Source: Dryas octopetala
Lineage: Eukaryota; Streptophyta; Magnoliopsida; Rosales; Rosaceae
NCBI GenBank assembly: GCA_963921425.1
Contig: OY992840.1
Span: 7,566,501 to 7,630,500 of the forward strand
Direction of reading: 5' to 3'
Length of the DNA: 64,000 nt
Shown here: one piece after another, positions 36,828-48,654 of the stretch
Position numbering within the stretch: position 1 is the first letter of the stretch
Layout of the letters: the number at the start of each line of letters is the position of its first letter
Notes under the pieces: generated by a model
Seen by the model: the letters and a program-made list of their open reading frames with translations, nothing else
Databases searched by the model: none
Told to the model about the DNA's origin: nothing
Made by a program: the position numbers and the translations under genes

Positions 36828-37144
36828 TTTATTTACAAAATTGTTGGTCGATAGATAGTTGTGTAACACTATAGCACTCTTATCATCACATAAATACTAT
36901 TTATTCACAAAACCATATTGGTTACAATCACCACGTGTCCACTATATACTCACAAAAATGTTGGTTAATTAGATTGTTATATTACTACTAGAATTCTCAC
37001 ACGCATGAATGTATGAGTGAGATTAAATACTCTTTTTTCCCTATAATTGTAATGAATATATCTCTCAAACATCCATTATTACTACAAATCATTTTGTTTA
37101 GCTGAAAGATTTCTGTTGCAGGATTAGATCCTCTACTAATCTCG

Positions 37145-37498
37145 TGCGTGCTAATCTTATACTTATCAATCAAATTGTGTCGTTTTACAGTGTAGGCTTA
37201 TGATCGAAACCATTTATTTTTTAGATCACCCTTTAAAGATCATCTCTGTAAAATATCAACCAAATCAGAAATTTTTTTGGTCATATAACTGTTATAAAAT
37301 AAACATATGGTTTTTATAACGGTTAAACTCACTGTATGTTTATTCGATAACAATTACATAACTAAATGATTTTCGATTTGGTTATTTTTTTTGCAAAGAT
37401 GATCTTTAAAGGGTAATTTAAAAAATCATTAGTATGAGATTATGAGCCTACACTGTAAAACGGCGCAGTTTAATTGATTAGTATGAGATTAGCACGCA
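37145..37498. repeat. Foldback MITE, long arms
   Basis: The ends tgcgtgctaatct and agattagcacgca are perfect inverted copies. The arms continue for about 170 bp, both carrying cgttttacagtgtaggct-like and tttaaagatcatct blocks. Same family as 5238-5505. Confidence 0.85.
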
Positions 37499-37555
37499 AG
37501 GGTTAGCAGTGAAAGAGAAAAAGGAAAATCATTTATATTTAGATAATTAAACAAG

Positions 37556-39395
37556 TCCTAATAATTACAATAAATGACATTTTACAAAGACGATATAATG
37601 TCTTCCCATAAGTATGGAATTAGATGGTAACTGATCGAGTTAATATTATATGACAAGAATATCTCCAGATTTCATCCTGGAACTCAAGGTGGTCCTGTGG
37701 GGTCCAACATCAATAAGTGTTGAGCTTGCTAACTTGAACTACCCTTGTGTTTAAAATAAGGAAGTAAATTAATCAAAGGAAAAATTCGACAAAGTCCCCC
37801 TATAAGTTAGACTATCCCACTTGTAAGGCATAGAAAGTCACTTCTAATTTCATCAAGAACATGATAACAAAAATCCATTCACTATCACACCATTGGCCAA
37901 ATCATAGCTTACTAATAAAGTTTATAATCACCTTAAATTATAAGAAATACAAGGAAGGCATTGATCCAACAATGTCAACAGACTGAAGATGGAAACAAGA
38001 TGACTCGACGTGATGCGATTAGACCTCGGCAACTTCTACTACTTGAGAGGCTGTTAAAAACAAAACAGAGGAAAATATAAGGTCCCAAAGAGTGGACAAA
38101 ATAAACTTTAAAACTATTTTCCTTCAAAATCACTTCAAATCAAAACTTTTATGCAAACTCTTGCCCTCAGGCCACTTCTCTTTTGAGCCCCAGTTTGAAG
38201 CTCACGTTGCAACCCATTTCGAAATATCTTAAAACAGCTGATATGTTCAAGGAATAAGAAAATGTGATAAACATTAAGGACCCATTTGGTTCACATAATT
38301 GATTTCCCAAGAAATCAATTCCTGTGCATTTTCCGAGGGAAAGCAAATGTGAAATTCCATTTCTTGTGTTTGGTAATCCTGGGAAAGTAAATCATAAATT
38401 ACCTTTTTAATTATTTTCATTCCCATATTTTGGGTGTGCAGGAATTGGAAATGAAAAGTGTCAATTTTTCAAATATACCCTCGATCATCTATTGTTTATT
38501 TAAAGAATGCCAATATAAATGACATTTTAAAATAATAGTAGGGTTAGTTTTGTCCAAAAAAAAACAATAAATAATTTCCCAAGAAGGGGGAAAACAAAAA
38601 CTCAAGCTGGAGCAAGGGTTTCATTTTCCCCCCAATAAGGGCATCAGATTCCCTTGGACCAAGAAATGATTTCTCTTCCTTGTACTTACCAAACGTGGGA
38701 ATGAAATTGATTTCTTATTCTCAGACCTCCAAAACTTGAACCAAACGGGCAATAAATATTTGGAATTTCTCAAATGCTTGTTATGCACAATTGCAGGTTT
38801 TCTCTATGGTCACAGACCTAACTCCTTGACCTCCACACTCCATAAGCATAGATAAAAGATATCGAGCCGCCATGGCCGACTCCAAGAGAGATACCATATA
38901 TTATATAAGATCTAAAATAGGAGAGAGAGTGGGGGGAGGGGGGAGAGAACTGGAAGATGACGATATATGGAATAGTAATTAAATTCTATTTCATGTAATG
39001 GATTCAGGTCCGAAAAATAATTCTTAATAAATTCTTAATGACTTTAATTAATTCACCGAAAATCCTTATATATAATCTCAAATTAATTTTTAGGACTCTC
39101 AAAGAATTTATTATTGTCTCCAAATTAATTTAGAAAAAGTTTTTGGATTCTCACAACTCAACTTTTACAACACTTTGACCAATCAAACTTTAATTCTCTA
39201 GTGAAATTTGGATCGAGTTGTTACATATATAAATAAGTTGATGTTGATAATTACAATAAATGACATTTTGAAAAGATGATATCATGATTATGGAATTAGA
39301 TAGTAACGAAGTTAATAATGACATTTTAAAAAGATGATATCATGTCTTCCCATAATTATGGAATTAGATATAGTAACAAAGTTAATACTATGCTA
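37556..39395. repeat. Three copies of a roughly 75-bp unit
   Basis: A unit containing acaataaatgacatttt...gatgatatcatgtcttcc...tatggaattagat occurs at about 37556-37640, 39249-39310 and 39318-39385, all in direct orientation; the last two are in tandem. No coding content is seen. The sequence between the first and second copies includes the hAT MITE at 38278-38750 and otherwise no gene. Confidence 0.65.
38278..38750. mobile_element. hAT-type MITE, copy 1
   Basis: The ends gacccatttggttca and gaaccaaacgggc are inverted copies of the widespread GGGCCCGTTTGG-type hAT terminus. The body shares gggtttcattttcccccc, acttaccaaac and tgaaattgatttctta with the copy at 41331-41752. No coding capacity. 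Confidence 0.8.
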
Positions 39396-39418
39396 TATAT
39401 ATATAATATATATATATT

Positions 39419-39510
39419 ATTTGCCTATCTAACTTTGATCAAATAAATGGACGAACCAAATATTTTCGATGAAACCGTCCATTTGTTTTATCAAAGTTAG
39501 ATAGGCAAAT
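39419..39510. repeat. Near-perfect 34-bp inverted repeat
   Basis: Arms 39419-39452 and 39477-39510 are inverted copies (atttgcctatctaacttt and its complement) with one mismatch and a 24-bp loop. They are followed by attttttgcaaagatgatct, a motif shared with the foldback family at 37.1 kb. Confidence 0.7.
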
Positions 39511-39904
39511 GATTTCCGATTTGACTAATTTTTTGCAAAGATGATCTATCAATGAAGATGATCCTTGCGAACGGTTCGGATCGACATAAAACGACTCGTG
39601 TGGGCCTGAACAAGGTCATACCTCAACATAAATAAGATGAGGTATACCTCAATAGATCGGAGCCTGATATATATATCGCTTATTATATATATTATATACA
39701 TGGGTCAACTTTATATATGACGAACGTTGCCATCCTCCTATCACTCACAAAAGATGGCAATGAAAGGATGTGGCCCCATTGGGTATTAATTTATTGGATT
39801 GAAAATCGCTTATTCTAAAAGTTTCACGCCAAATAATGGTTTGGTAAAACATAAAATATTAGCTTTTTATGAAAAAAATGAGTTAGTTATCATTCCAAAT
39901 TCTT

Positions 39905-40165
39905 ACATGAGCACCTAGGTTGTCAGGACATGTTCCAAACTCGATACTATACAACAATACATGATGTCTATCATATACGAGAACGTCTCTATACGGCGAT
40001 ACATGATGGTTCACCGGCCCTATATATACATGCATTAAGACATTCTTATATAAAATGGACATCATGTATCGCGGTATAGAGATGTTCTCGTACAAAATAA
40101 GCATCATGTATGGTGGTACAGTATGGCAGTTCGAACCAGCTAGCTTGGTCCTGATGACCTGATAT
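39905..40165. repeat. Foldback repeat
   Basis: The two halves are inverted copies, with acgagaacgtctctata on one side and tatagagatgttctcgt on the other. catgatg words recur in both arms. The open frames inside it are by-products of the repeat. Confidence 0.65.
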
Positions 40166-40794
40166 GCCCTAGAGAAGCGTTGTAGTTATCATTTAGATTT
40201 AGGTGATTATTAAAGTTGGTTCGTGCAGTATTTACAATCATGTAAGTAATTCATTCTTTCCGTGTCAAAAAGAGCCCAAAAGGCGTGATGTAACCCCATG
40301 ATCTTGAGTTCATTTAAAAAAACCTCATGACCTTGAGGAAATTTTGTTGGATCTTGTCCAGATTGTGTGTATTCTAAAAGAATTTTTGGATATAATATAT
40401 ATATATAAGAGGAGTTTCTTATGAGGGATCCCTTAGCATAAAACTTAAGACTTTCTTAGGAGTTTCCCTAAGCATAATTGTACCTAATTAATGAAACTTG
40501 AAAATTAATTTCCAAAATTAAAATAAAACTGGAAAACCAAATATAATCACACTAATAATCCTTAGGAAATCATCAATATACGCATGTAAAAACAATATTA
40601 ATTTGTTAAAAATCAGGCCGGTTATCACAAAATCCCTTTCCAAGCTTCATGCATCCTCAACTTATCGAGCAAACGGAACTCTGTTTTTGATCTTTGATTT
40701 GTTTGGAAAAGAAAGAGAAGCCGATGGTTAGAGGTTGTAATTGAGTGAACAAAAAATCATTTTATGATGGCATATGAATTATAATTATGAAAGG

Positions 40795-41100
40795 TCAATT
40801 GGCCGGGTTGCACATAGTAAGGAGTATGTGGAGACAGGGAGATACAGAAGGCCATTTGTATACATCATGTTAATTGTCCTGGTCAAGAGTACGCTGAAGA
40901 GAAGGTAGAGGAAGGCAAGGGTGGCTAAGAGTTTTGTGGTTAATTTGGTTGGTGTTAGGAAGAAAAAGAGGAGAGGAAGTAGAATTGAGTTTTGTGGTTA
41001 TCATCCTAGCTAGCTAGACATGATAAACAAAAATCAACAAACATTTCCTAGCTAGAGACTAACCTCTTGGTTGCAGCTCCAGCTCTTGGGTAGAGTTCAT
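40795..41100 (-). pseudogene. Truncated purine permease pseudogene
   Basis: Exon 1 is recognisable (ATG at 41100; MNSTQELELQPR, donor GTTAG). It is followed by a piece of exon 2 corresponding to 46970-47150 of the intact gene (LLPLLFFFLTP..KLTTK and LLYLPVSTYSLLCAT). The first roughly 70 residues of exon 2 are missing, a short frame-disturbing change lies near 40880, and everything after the LCAT segment is gone. Upstream sequence matches the promoter of the intact gene but is interrupted by the hAT MITE at 41331-41752. Confidence 0.85.
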
Positions 41101-41330
41101 CTTCAAGAATGAAGGAATGATAAGCAGTTAAAGCTAGTTGAAGTAGTAGAAGATACAATCTCTTTTCCTTCATATGAGAAAGAAATTATTTTATGTTATC
41201 TTCTATTTATTTATTTTTATAATTGCGTATGAGAAAGACTAGGAGGACCATGAATAAGCATTACATCACTCATCAATGCATGACTTTAGCTGCTTTGGTC
41301 ATTATTCATATCTATTAATTAGGGCTTGTT

Positions 41331-41752
41331 TGGTTCGTTGGGAAATCAATTCCTATGTCTTTTTCAGGAGAAAGGGAATGTAAGATTCACATTCTCCCGT
41401 TCAGTAATGTTAGGAAAGGAAACTAATAATTCCATTTTCATTTTCATTCCCTTGTTTGGTTTGTGCAGGAATAGAAAATAAAATTGATATAGTTTTCCAA
41501 TTATACCTTTATTTATTAAACAAAAGTAATATATTTTTTAATTAATTTAATAAAATATCAAGGTTAGTTTAGTCCACAAAATAAGCAATAAATGTTTTCC
41601 AAAAGGAGAGAAAACAAAACCTAAGCTCCAGCAAGGGTTTCATTTTCCCCCCAATAAGCAGGAAATGATTCCCCTTCCATGTACTTACCAAACATGAAAC
41701 TGAAATTGATTTCTCATTCTCAAACTTTCAAAACTTAAACCAAATGGGCCCT
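41331..41752. mobile_element. hAT-type MITE, copy 2
   Basis: The ends agggcttgtttggtt and aaccaaatgggccct are inverted copies. The interior aligns with copy 1 at 38278-38750. It is inserted in the former promoter of the truncated purine permease; the matching promoter upstream of the intact permease (47700-47800) lacks it. Confidence 0.82.
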
Positions 41753-42317
41753 TAGAGTTTGATATGGGGTCAACTTTCAACTTTCAAACAACATGGTCTA
41801 AATTGGCTAGCCAAATCTGAATGGATCCAAAATAAAACAAAAGAAAAACTGAAGTCCAACTGGTGTGAGACCTCTTGCATTGTCTAACACATCAAAACAA
41901 TGTGAATAGTATTAATTAAATCTCTATTCTTCCTGGTGTTCCCTTATTCCTAGGAGTATAGTATGTAGTCATGATAACAAAGTCACAAATAGAGTTTCAA
42001 CATTTTTTTTTTTTAATTTGATACAAGGAAGGTGGAATCGAACTTGAGTACATGGGACAAATTTTACAACATTTCCATATGGACTATCCCAAAAACAGAA
42101 ATAGAGTTTGAACGTTTAAATTTATTCAGAATGAGCAGCAATAATTACAAATTTACAATATTCCATTTGAATCAGTTGATACTAATTAATTAATACAACC
42201 TGCTCGATAGCACATAACTACAAATCCAGAAATACCCCTTACATATTGAATTCCAATATTACTCCTAAACAATAGCAGAACAATATATCTACAATAGGCC
42301 GGTCACTAGTACTTCGA

Positions 42318-43204
42318 CCTGCAGATCTGCTCATTCCTTCTTCATCATCATCATCACCATGAGGCGAGTTCATCATCAAGAGGTGGATATCAGCTCCTTC
42401 TGGAAAAGTTAGCGATATGAAATCCCAGACTTGATGAATGCTTTGAACAAAAGTTCATAAGGTTGGACGAGTATGTTTTATCCTTAAGCATTGTCAGCAT
42501 CTCCTCGGTTGAGTACTGACTTTGAAACTGCTCTCCACCATTGCCTAACATAAGCAATAGCTGCCTCTTCCTCCACTTGCAGGGTGGGGAGAAGCATACA
42601 TATGTTTGCGGATGAAGAGTTGTTCTGCTTCAGGGAATAAATGGGCTGGAGCGACCAGATGACTACATCGAAGTCCCAAGCCTCGTTGAACCATCATACC
42701 AACCGTCGAGTCTGATTAAAATAACAAATTAGTACAAAATTAGTGAAAGTGTGCAACACACATACGAGCTATTACTCCATCATTTTTTTTTTTCAAAAAA
42801 TAAGAATTTAAAATAGATCAATTAAATATTTTCACATATATATATATATTTCTAGTTTCATGAACAGATTAAAATAGATACCCACAACAAGAAGAGAAAG
42901 CAAATTATACCTTCTCCTTAATTTTTTACAATTCACACAGTTCCCAATTCGGACAATCAACACACTATCATATTAATATACACATGCATATAAGAGTACT
43001 AATATATATAACACACATAAGCATACATGCCTTAAAAAATTGATTATCAAAGGAAGAAGAAAGAGAGATCTAAAGATAGAGAACAATACATTAATTCTGG
43101 TAAATTATTGTCCCGATAAGATCTCAAAGGTTGTTGAGCCTCCAACTCTTCTTTGACCTTTTTCCTATTCGAAAACCTAAGAATGTTGGTGTTTTCCTCC
43201 ATTA
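42318..43204 (-). pseudogene. AP2/B3-like (RAV-type) pseudogene in block C
   Basis: The first-exon remnant (43090-43204) reads MEENTNILRFSNRKKVKEEL to NLPEL. The second patch (42330-42715) contains EEEAAIAY in one frame and FQSQYSTEEMLTMLKDKTYS followed by a stop in another. The latter resembles the segment after the AP2 domain in RAV-like proteins. Frameshifts and stops separate these pieces and no B3 domain is found. Confidence 0.5.
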
Positions 43205-43980
43205 TACTCCCATACACCTTTTATCCACTATACTATGAAATCAATGAGAAACAGAGATGCCCCAACAGTCAAAAAATGATAATTTGAAAGATGACCTATA
43301 TGCTAATTTTACTAGAGAAAGGATAAACCCTAGAAAAGAAGACAAAGAAGACATATACTATAAGCTACGATCGATTTCTACGAAGGATGAGAATGATTAT
43401 GGCTCTAGGTATCTATTTATAGGGTTGTGCTCAATAGCACTATATATGTTGTCATGGCCGTATCCTATTGGCCAGTAGATTTTACCTAACCATTTCCATA
43501 TTAAGATTTAATATATTTATATATATAATTGGTAAGTGATAAATAAGGTTCAACGAATTCAGATTTAGTGGGATATGGCAAAATCATATGCATGAATATT
43601 TTCATAATTGAAACTTATTTGGAAAAATAATTAAGTTATTACTATTATGATTTTGTTTAAAAAAAAAAAAAATTTCTAGTGTGCGAAAACTGGTTCAAAA
43701 CATTTTCCGTTACAAAAAAAAATAAAAGACATTTTAGATCAATTACTTTTTTACGAAAAAAACAAGGAACATATATATATATATATATCGGGTTGAACTT
43801 AACTTTTTAAATAAAGAAAAGTATTACTTGTTTAAAAACTGTTGATTACGCTAATTATTAACTGCTAAGTTCTATTATTGTACTCTTATGTGCAATTATC
43901 ATTTATTTACAAAATTGTTGGTCCATATACAGTTATGCAACACTACAACGCTCTTATCATCACATGATCGAATAGTATTT

Positions 43981-45130
43981 AGAGTGCTTATATTTTCATC
44001 CCCTTGTCTTATATATTTCTTCACTTACCTTATTTTAACACCCACATTAAATTTTAAAAAATATATAAAAACACTTTTTCCATCTCCAATTGTTACTATA
44101 ATATTTTTTTGATATACCAACTCAAATACACACGCACTAAACAATCTTCTCACCCCCTTAATTATCAACTCGGCCACCCACCCATCTTTTTCCTTGATTT
44201 CTTTTTTTCATAAACCCTAGTTTTACTATGTCACCAAAACTGAAAATCAATGATATTATTTGGTTGATGCTCATAGATCTATTAAAAGGTATGATTATTC
44301 TATATCCTACTTTTTTTTTTTTTTTTATAGTTTTAGATCAAGAATTCATTGTATTATAATGTTTCTTTTAATTTAGAAATTGAGTATTGATTTTAAGGAT
44401 TTAATTTGAAGTTTAGGGATGAAATATAGGATGAGTATAAGATTACTTTTCTGCTATGGTCAAAGTGGTCACGACCATAAATATTCAACGATGCCCAAGT
44501 TTCCATTGTAGGAGTGGAATCATTGTTTGCAGGTTCCACTTTGTTACTTGTTCTATCAAGTTGCATGTACTCAATTCTTTTTTGTTTCCATGTATATCGA
44601 AACACGAGTAGCAATTTCAGTTTGCTTCTCATTTTCAACTATGCTAGCAAGGAGAGCGTCCTAATGGGAAGATAGGTAGCCAACCGAAAAACATTGCAGG
44701 TAACTAAATTACCAAGGTATACAGTATAAAGATAGGACTAAATAATTTTTCCAAAAATGGGAGGAAAAGATAGATCGAGCATTGGTTGTCATACACACAA
44801 AAAAAAAATCCTAAACAAATAAATTTGTTTTGCTTCCCTTTTTACTAGGAGAGTTCAACATCCATTTGATTGTCCACCATCACTTAAAAATAATATAATC
44901 AAATGATTGATGATATGAGAAAAATGAGAGAATAAGATTTTAGGGTTTATTGACTTTAGGTCGTTGTAGGGAGGTGGTGAGTAGGGAGTGGGTGGGTAGA
45001 GTATGTTTATAATTTTTTTAATTAGTCAAGTCCTTTGAGGTTATTTTACAAAAAGATAAATTTGTCATTATTATTTTCATTAAAATGTGGGTGGAAAAAT
45101 AAAACAAGTGGGTGATAATATAACCACTCT
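43981..45130. mobile_element. TIR DNA element (1150 bp), Mutator-like, in block C
   Basis: The ends agagtgcttatattttca and the complement of ataaccactct form an inverted repeat that extends about 80 bp (acacccacatt.. against ..aatgtgggtgg). Flanking attt/ctattt sequences suggest a degraded 9-bp duplication, and block B shows the uninterrupted target. No transposase frame is seen. Confidence 0.65.
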
Positions 45131-45176
45131 ACTATTTATTCACAAAACCATTGATTGTTAGACAGTTATAAATTAG

Positions 45177-45671
45177 GCTCAAGTTCAAAATAAACACTCA
45201 ACTATGGAGTGAATTTCATTCGAGTCCACAAATTAATAAATCTTTCAAAAACATTCACAAATTAACGTCTAATTGAAAAATGTACGTATTTCTGTTTGCT
45301 AAATTGTTAATTTTTGGGTTAAATGCCAACATGGCAACCCATGATATGACATGTTTAATGACGTGGCACCAACTTGGCAATCCTTTCTGGTTTCTACTTA
45401 TCTGAGATGAAGGTTCACCCAAACTGCTTCTCCACCTCCAAGTCATCTACCAAGATACCAGGGATAAAGATTGCCAAGTTGGTGCCACATCATTAAACAT
45501 GTCACGTCATGGGTTGTCATGCTGGTATTTAACCCCAAAATTAATAGTTTAGCAAATGGAAATACATTTTTCAATTTATATGTTAATTTGTGGATGTTTT
45601 TGAAAGATTTATTAATTTGTGGACTCAGATGAAATTCACCCTATAGTTGGGTGTTTATTTTGAACTTGAGC
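45177..45671. mobile_element. Foldback element with ~215-bp inverted arms
   Basis: The ends gctcaagttc and gaacttgagc are perfect inverted copies. The arms match over about 215 bp, with blocks such as caacttggcaatc facing gattgccaagttg, around a centre of about 60 bp. The arms are highly similar, so the insertion is fairly young or under gene conversion. No coding content. Confidence 0.9.
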
Positions 45672-46272
45672 GGCCTCGCTCATCTAAGTGAGAAATCGGT
45701 TCAAGCCTAAAAACCAAATTTCGCTCAAAGTTTGACCGTAATTTAAAATGCAAAAGTTTGAATCTAAGTTGGATAAGAAAATAATCTGGTATTGAATGAC
45801 ATGTTGAATGCCAACAAGGTCAGCACTCAAAGCATTGATCAATTAGTGACCGGAATCGATTATAATAATTTTGGGATTGATCGCTATATATTTCAGTCAG
45901 TCACCGTAATCATGGAATCATGATTTTCGGCCAATTAATGGCTTACCCGCATTGGTGTAAATCAAAATATAAGGATGGAACTAACATAATGGTTAAAGTT
46001 TAGAGGTTCACATACTTTATTTTTTAAAAGTCACTTCACCTGCAACTTATTTATCCAAAAAAGATTAACCTACAATTAAATCAAGAGACAGGACTCTTTT
46101 GTTTGTGAAATACTTCCTTCTAATCTTAAAGATATACTCATATCTCAAACTACTATGAATATATAAAACTATTAATTGCTAAAGGAAAAGGGATTCAAAA
46201 ACCCCTCCATAATTAAGGTCTTAATTAATGCTAGAACTCCCAAATATCGGAAATCCAAGTTGAAATCTCTTA
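45672..46272. other. Gene-free stretch downstream of the purine permease
   Basis: AT-rich sequence without a recognisable gene. It probably includes the permease 3' untranslated region in its last few hundred bases. Confidence 0.5.
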
Positions 46273-47568
46273 TCAACAAGCCTCTGTGACTGTGACAATC
46301 CCAGAAATTTGATTGTCATTGGTTTTGTTTACCTTGGATTTCAAGTCATCTATATAATGTTGATAGATGTAGGAAACAAAGCCCCAGATTGCCAACAGCA
46401 TTGCCATCACTTTCATCCCATCCATTTTATCTTGGAAACAAATAACAGCAAGAATGGGAACAAGAGGCAGAGCCAAGGTACTGATGACATTTGAGAAGAG
46501 AGATGACACTTCAAAAATCAACCCCAACAAACCCACCGAAGAAACTTGCCATGTCACAGCAGTCCAAAGCAGGGTCATTACATAAGAGACCCTTCCTTGT
46601 TTGTATTCCTTCATCTCACTTTCCAAATCCTTCCATTCCCCACTTGCAAAAAGTCCTACTACACACCCACATGTTGCAACAAATGATGGATATATTTGCA
46701 TGTTCAGGACAGTAGAAAAAGTCTGTATCTTTATAACCTTCTGGAATGAAAGTTGAACCAGGGAAAGGTACAATGAGTAAGTTGCAGATGCGCCAACCGT
46801 GCATAGGAAACCAATCACATACTTTGTCTTGGAGATGTGATTGGTAGTGTTTTCAGAGTCTGCATTGATTGCAAGAAGGGAAGCAGACATGGTGACAAGG
46901 ACTAGAGAGTTTAGTATAAAGGGAGTGAACTTTTGTGCATTAAGAAAGAATGAGAAGAATGCATTGAAGGCCAATTGGGTTGCACATAGCAAAGAGTATG
47001 TGGAGACAGGGAGATACAGAAGGCCATATGAATACATCAAGTTGTCGCCGGTCAAGAGTAGGCCGAAGAAGAGGTAGAGGAAGGCAAGGGTGCTTGAGAT
47101 TTTTGTGGTTAACTTAATTGGTGTTGGGAAGAAAAAGAGGAGAGGAAGTAGAATTGGGAAGCCAGCGGACTGAACAAATGTTGCCATCCACTTGCTATTG
47201 CCTCCTTTGTCATAGTATAATCTCCCCAAGAGAGTGGCTGCAGATTGGCCAGCGAGAAGAAAGAGGGTGTAGATGGTCACGCGAAGCCACCACTTGTAAT
47301 TAGGAGGTTTTCGCCGGTTCGGAGAAGAGTGTAGGGAGGTGTCTGTTGGTGAATCTTGTCTCAGGTCCTCAACTGGTGAACAACATATGTAGATAGAATT
47401 AAGCTAATGTTGAGAAACTGGTTCAAGCAATTTATCAAACACTTGGTAATTAATTACATCATAGTACACTATCAGCCTAGCTAGGTATGAATTGCTAAAT
47501 AAAAATCAGCAAGTTTTTTTTTTAAGGTACTAACCTCTGGATTGCAGTTCCAGCTCTTGGGTATTCAT
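46273..47568 (-). CDS. Purine permease (PUP family)
   Basis: Two exons, 47535-47568 and 46273-47372, with a GT-AG intron, give 377 aa. Exon 1 encodes MNTQELELQSR; exon 2 starts in the cytosolic tail and enters the membrane domain at about residue 50 (KWWLRVTIYTLFLLAGQSA). About ten hydrophobic segments follow, as in the plant PUP branch of the drug/metabolite transporter superfamily. Typical blocks are LLGRLYYDKGGNSKW, GLLYLPVSTYSLLCATQLAF, SKTKYVIGFLCTVGAS and SLFSNVISTLALPLVPILAV. Family members move adenine, cytokinin bases and related alkaloids with protons, mostly at the plasma membrane; the substrate here cannot be told. A truncated relative lies at 40795-41100. The frame is intact throughout. 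Confidence 0.93.
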
Positions 47569-47639
47569 CTTCAAGATTTACAAAATGATAAATAATTAAG
47601 TTGAAGTAGAACTGTAGAAGAAGATATATTCTCTTTTCC

Positions 47640-48150
47640 TTCATACATATGGGAAAGATATAAAAGGAGGAGGATAAGCAATTACATCACTCAAAGCATG
47701 ACTTTCGCTCCTTTGATCAATATATAAATTCTGCTGTCACCATACAAAGTCTTACACATTCATTCACATCCATTAGATGGATTCTGTTTACATGGGGTCA
47801 ATTTTGATACTAAAAATGGTCTAAATTGGCTAGCTAATAAGTCCAAATGGATTAAATTAAAAAAACTAATAAAAATCAAATGGTGTGAGACCCGTATAGG
47901 TAATAGCTTGCATTGATGTGGACTAAAATCTCACACATCGCGACAATGTGAATGGAGTATAGCACCTATGATCATGATAAGGAAGAAAGAAGTATATATA
48001 GATTTTCAACATTAATTTGTTGTTTTTGTTTCCTATATTAAACTTTTTTTTTTTTTTGTTATTTTATTATGAGAGACACAGCAAAATCTTCAAATACGAG
48101 CCAAAAAACTAACAGGAATCTCATTCAATAAAACAAATGAAACATACTAC
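47640..48150. other. Purine permease upstream region
   Basis: Sequence aligns with the region upstream of the permease pseudogene (41100-41325 and 41755-41920), sharing ctcttttccttcata, ttacatcactca and ggtctaaattggctagc. No other gene is seen before the U2 promoter. Confidence 0.6.
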
Positions 48151-48190
48151 TTTAAGTGAAGTGGTGAACCACAGTGCAGTTAAACCAATA

Positions 48191-48240
48191 GTCCCACATC
48201 GATCGGATAAGAAACCACGCTGAGGAGCATAAGTTATAAA
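48191..48240 (+). promoter_or_regulatory. U2 snRNA promoter: USE and TATA
   Basis: GTCCCACATCG (48191-48201) is a perfect plant upstream sequence element of snRNA genes. TATAAA (48235-48240) follows after 33 bp, the longer spacing that in plants marks RNA polymerase II snRNA genes, and lies 32 bp before the RNA start at 48267. Confidence 0.92.
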
Positions 48241-48266
48241 ATGAAATAACAAAAGCAATAGAAAGC

Positions 48267-48462
48267 ATACCTTTCTCGGCCTTTTGGCTAAGATCAAGTG
48301 TAGTATCTGTTCTTATCAGTTTAATATCTGATATGTGGGTCATTGACTCACACGATATTAAATTAATTTTTTAAGGGGAGGGCTCGATGCAGTAGCTTGC
48401 TACTGGAGCCTTCAAGCGTCGCTTTTGCGTTGCACTACTGCAAGGGCCTGGCGCATCCCTCA
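48267..48462 (+). ncRNA. U2: U2 spliceosomal snRNA
   Basis: The RNA begins ATACCTTTCTCGGCC and continues with the conserved plant U2 5' half: the branch-point recognition sequence GTAGTA (48300-48305), the SL IIa region tgtgggtcattgactcaca, and an Sm-type site aattttttaag near 48371. Two 3' stem-loops follow; gcagtagcttgctactg is clearly self-complementary. The 3' end is set by length (about 196 nt) and is good to a few bases. Downstream, caaattctagtttttaa resembles the plant snRNA 3' processing box. With an intact USE/TATA promoter it is likely expressed, and acts in the spliceosome by pairing with the intron branch site. Confidence 0.95.
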
Positions 48463-48654
48463 AATTCTAGTTTTTAAAGATTTGATCGATCAAGTTATCA
48501 TATACGTGTACTTGTTTGGTCTGTAAAAATAAAAGTTACCTTATATGTCTCCTGCAATGTCATTTAGCTATTTCAACAAAGCTGCAGGATATAAAACAGA
48601 GTAGAAAGTGAGTTGATCGAGCAAAGGGATGAAAGAGGTGAAGTGTTGAACAGG

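Larger units (their letters stand above)
34935..37000 (-). repeat. Decayed paralogous block B
   Basis: Colinear with block C (42128-45176) from cagaatgggcagcaa through the tail region, two coding remnants, a leader with atttctatgaaggatgagaatgactatgg and a TATA-like tatatatagggttgtg, out to the tatttattcacaaaacc patch. The main differences are a 292-bp Helitron present only here and a 1.15-kb TIR element present only in C. This shows local triplication of one ancestral unit. Confidence 0.8.
42128..45176 (-). repeat. Decayed paralogous block C
   Basis: Colinear with block B from cagaatgagcagcaat onward, including both coding remnants and the tttctacgaaggatgagaatg leader. It is interrupted near its far end by the 1150-bp TIR element at 43981-45130 and bounded by the foldback at 45177. 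The order C then intact purine permease may repeat the order B then permease pseudogene. Confidence 0.8.

Noticed and set aside
39883-40107. 74-residue open frame on the minus strand
   Set aside because: It coincides with a foldback repeat and has no recognisable domain.
41998-42062. Possible SINE remnant (T run, then ggtggaatcgaacttgag)
   Set aside because: Only a B-box-like word remains; no A box and no convincing target duplication were found.
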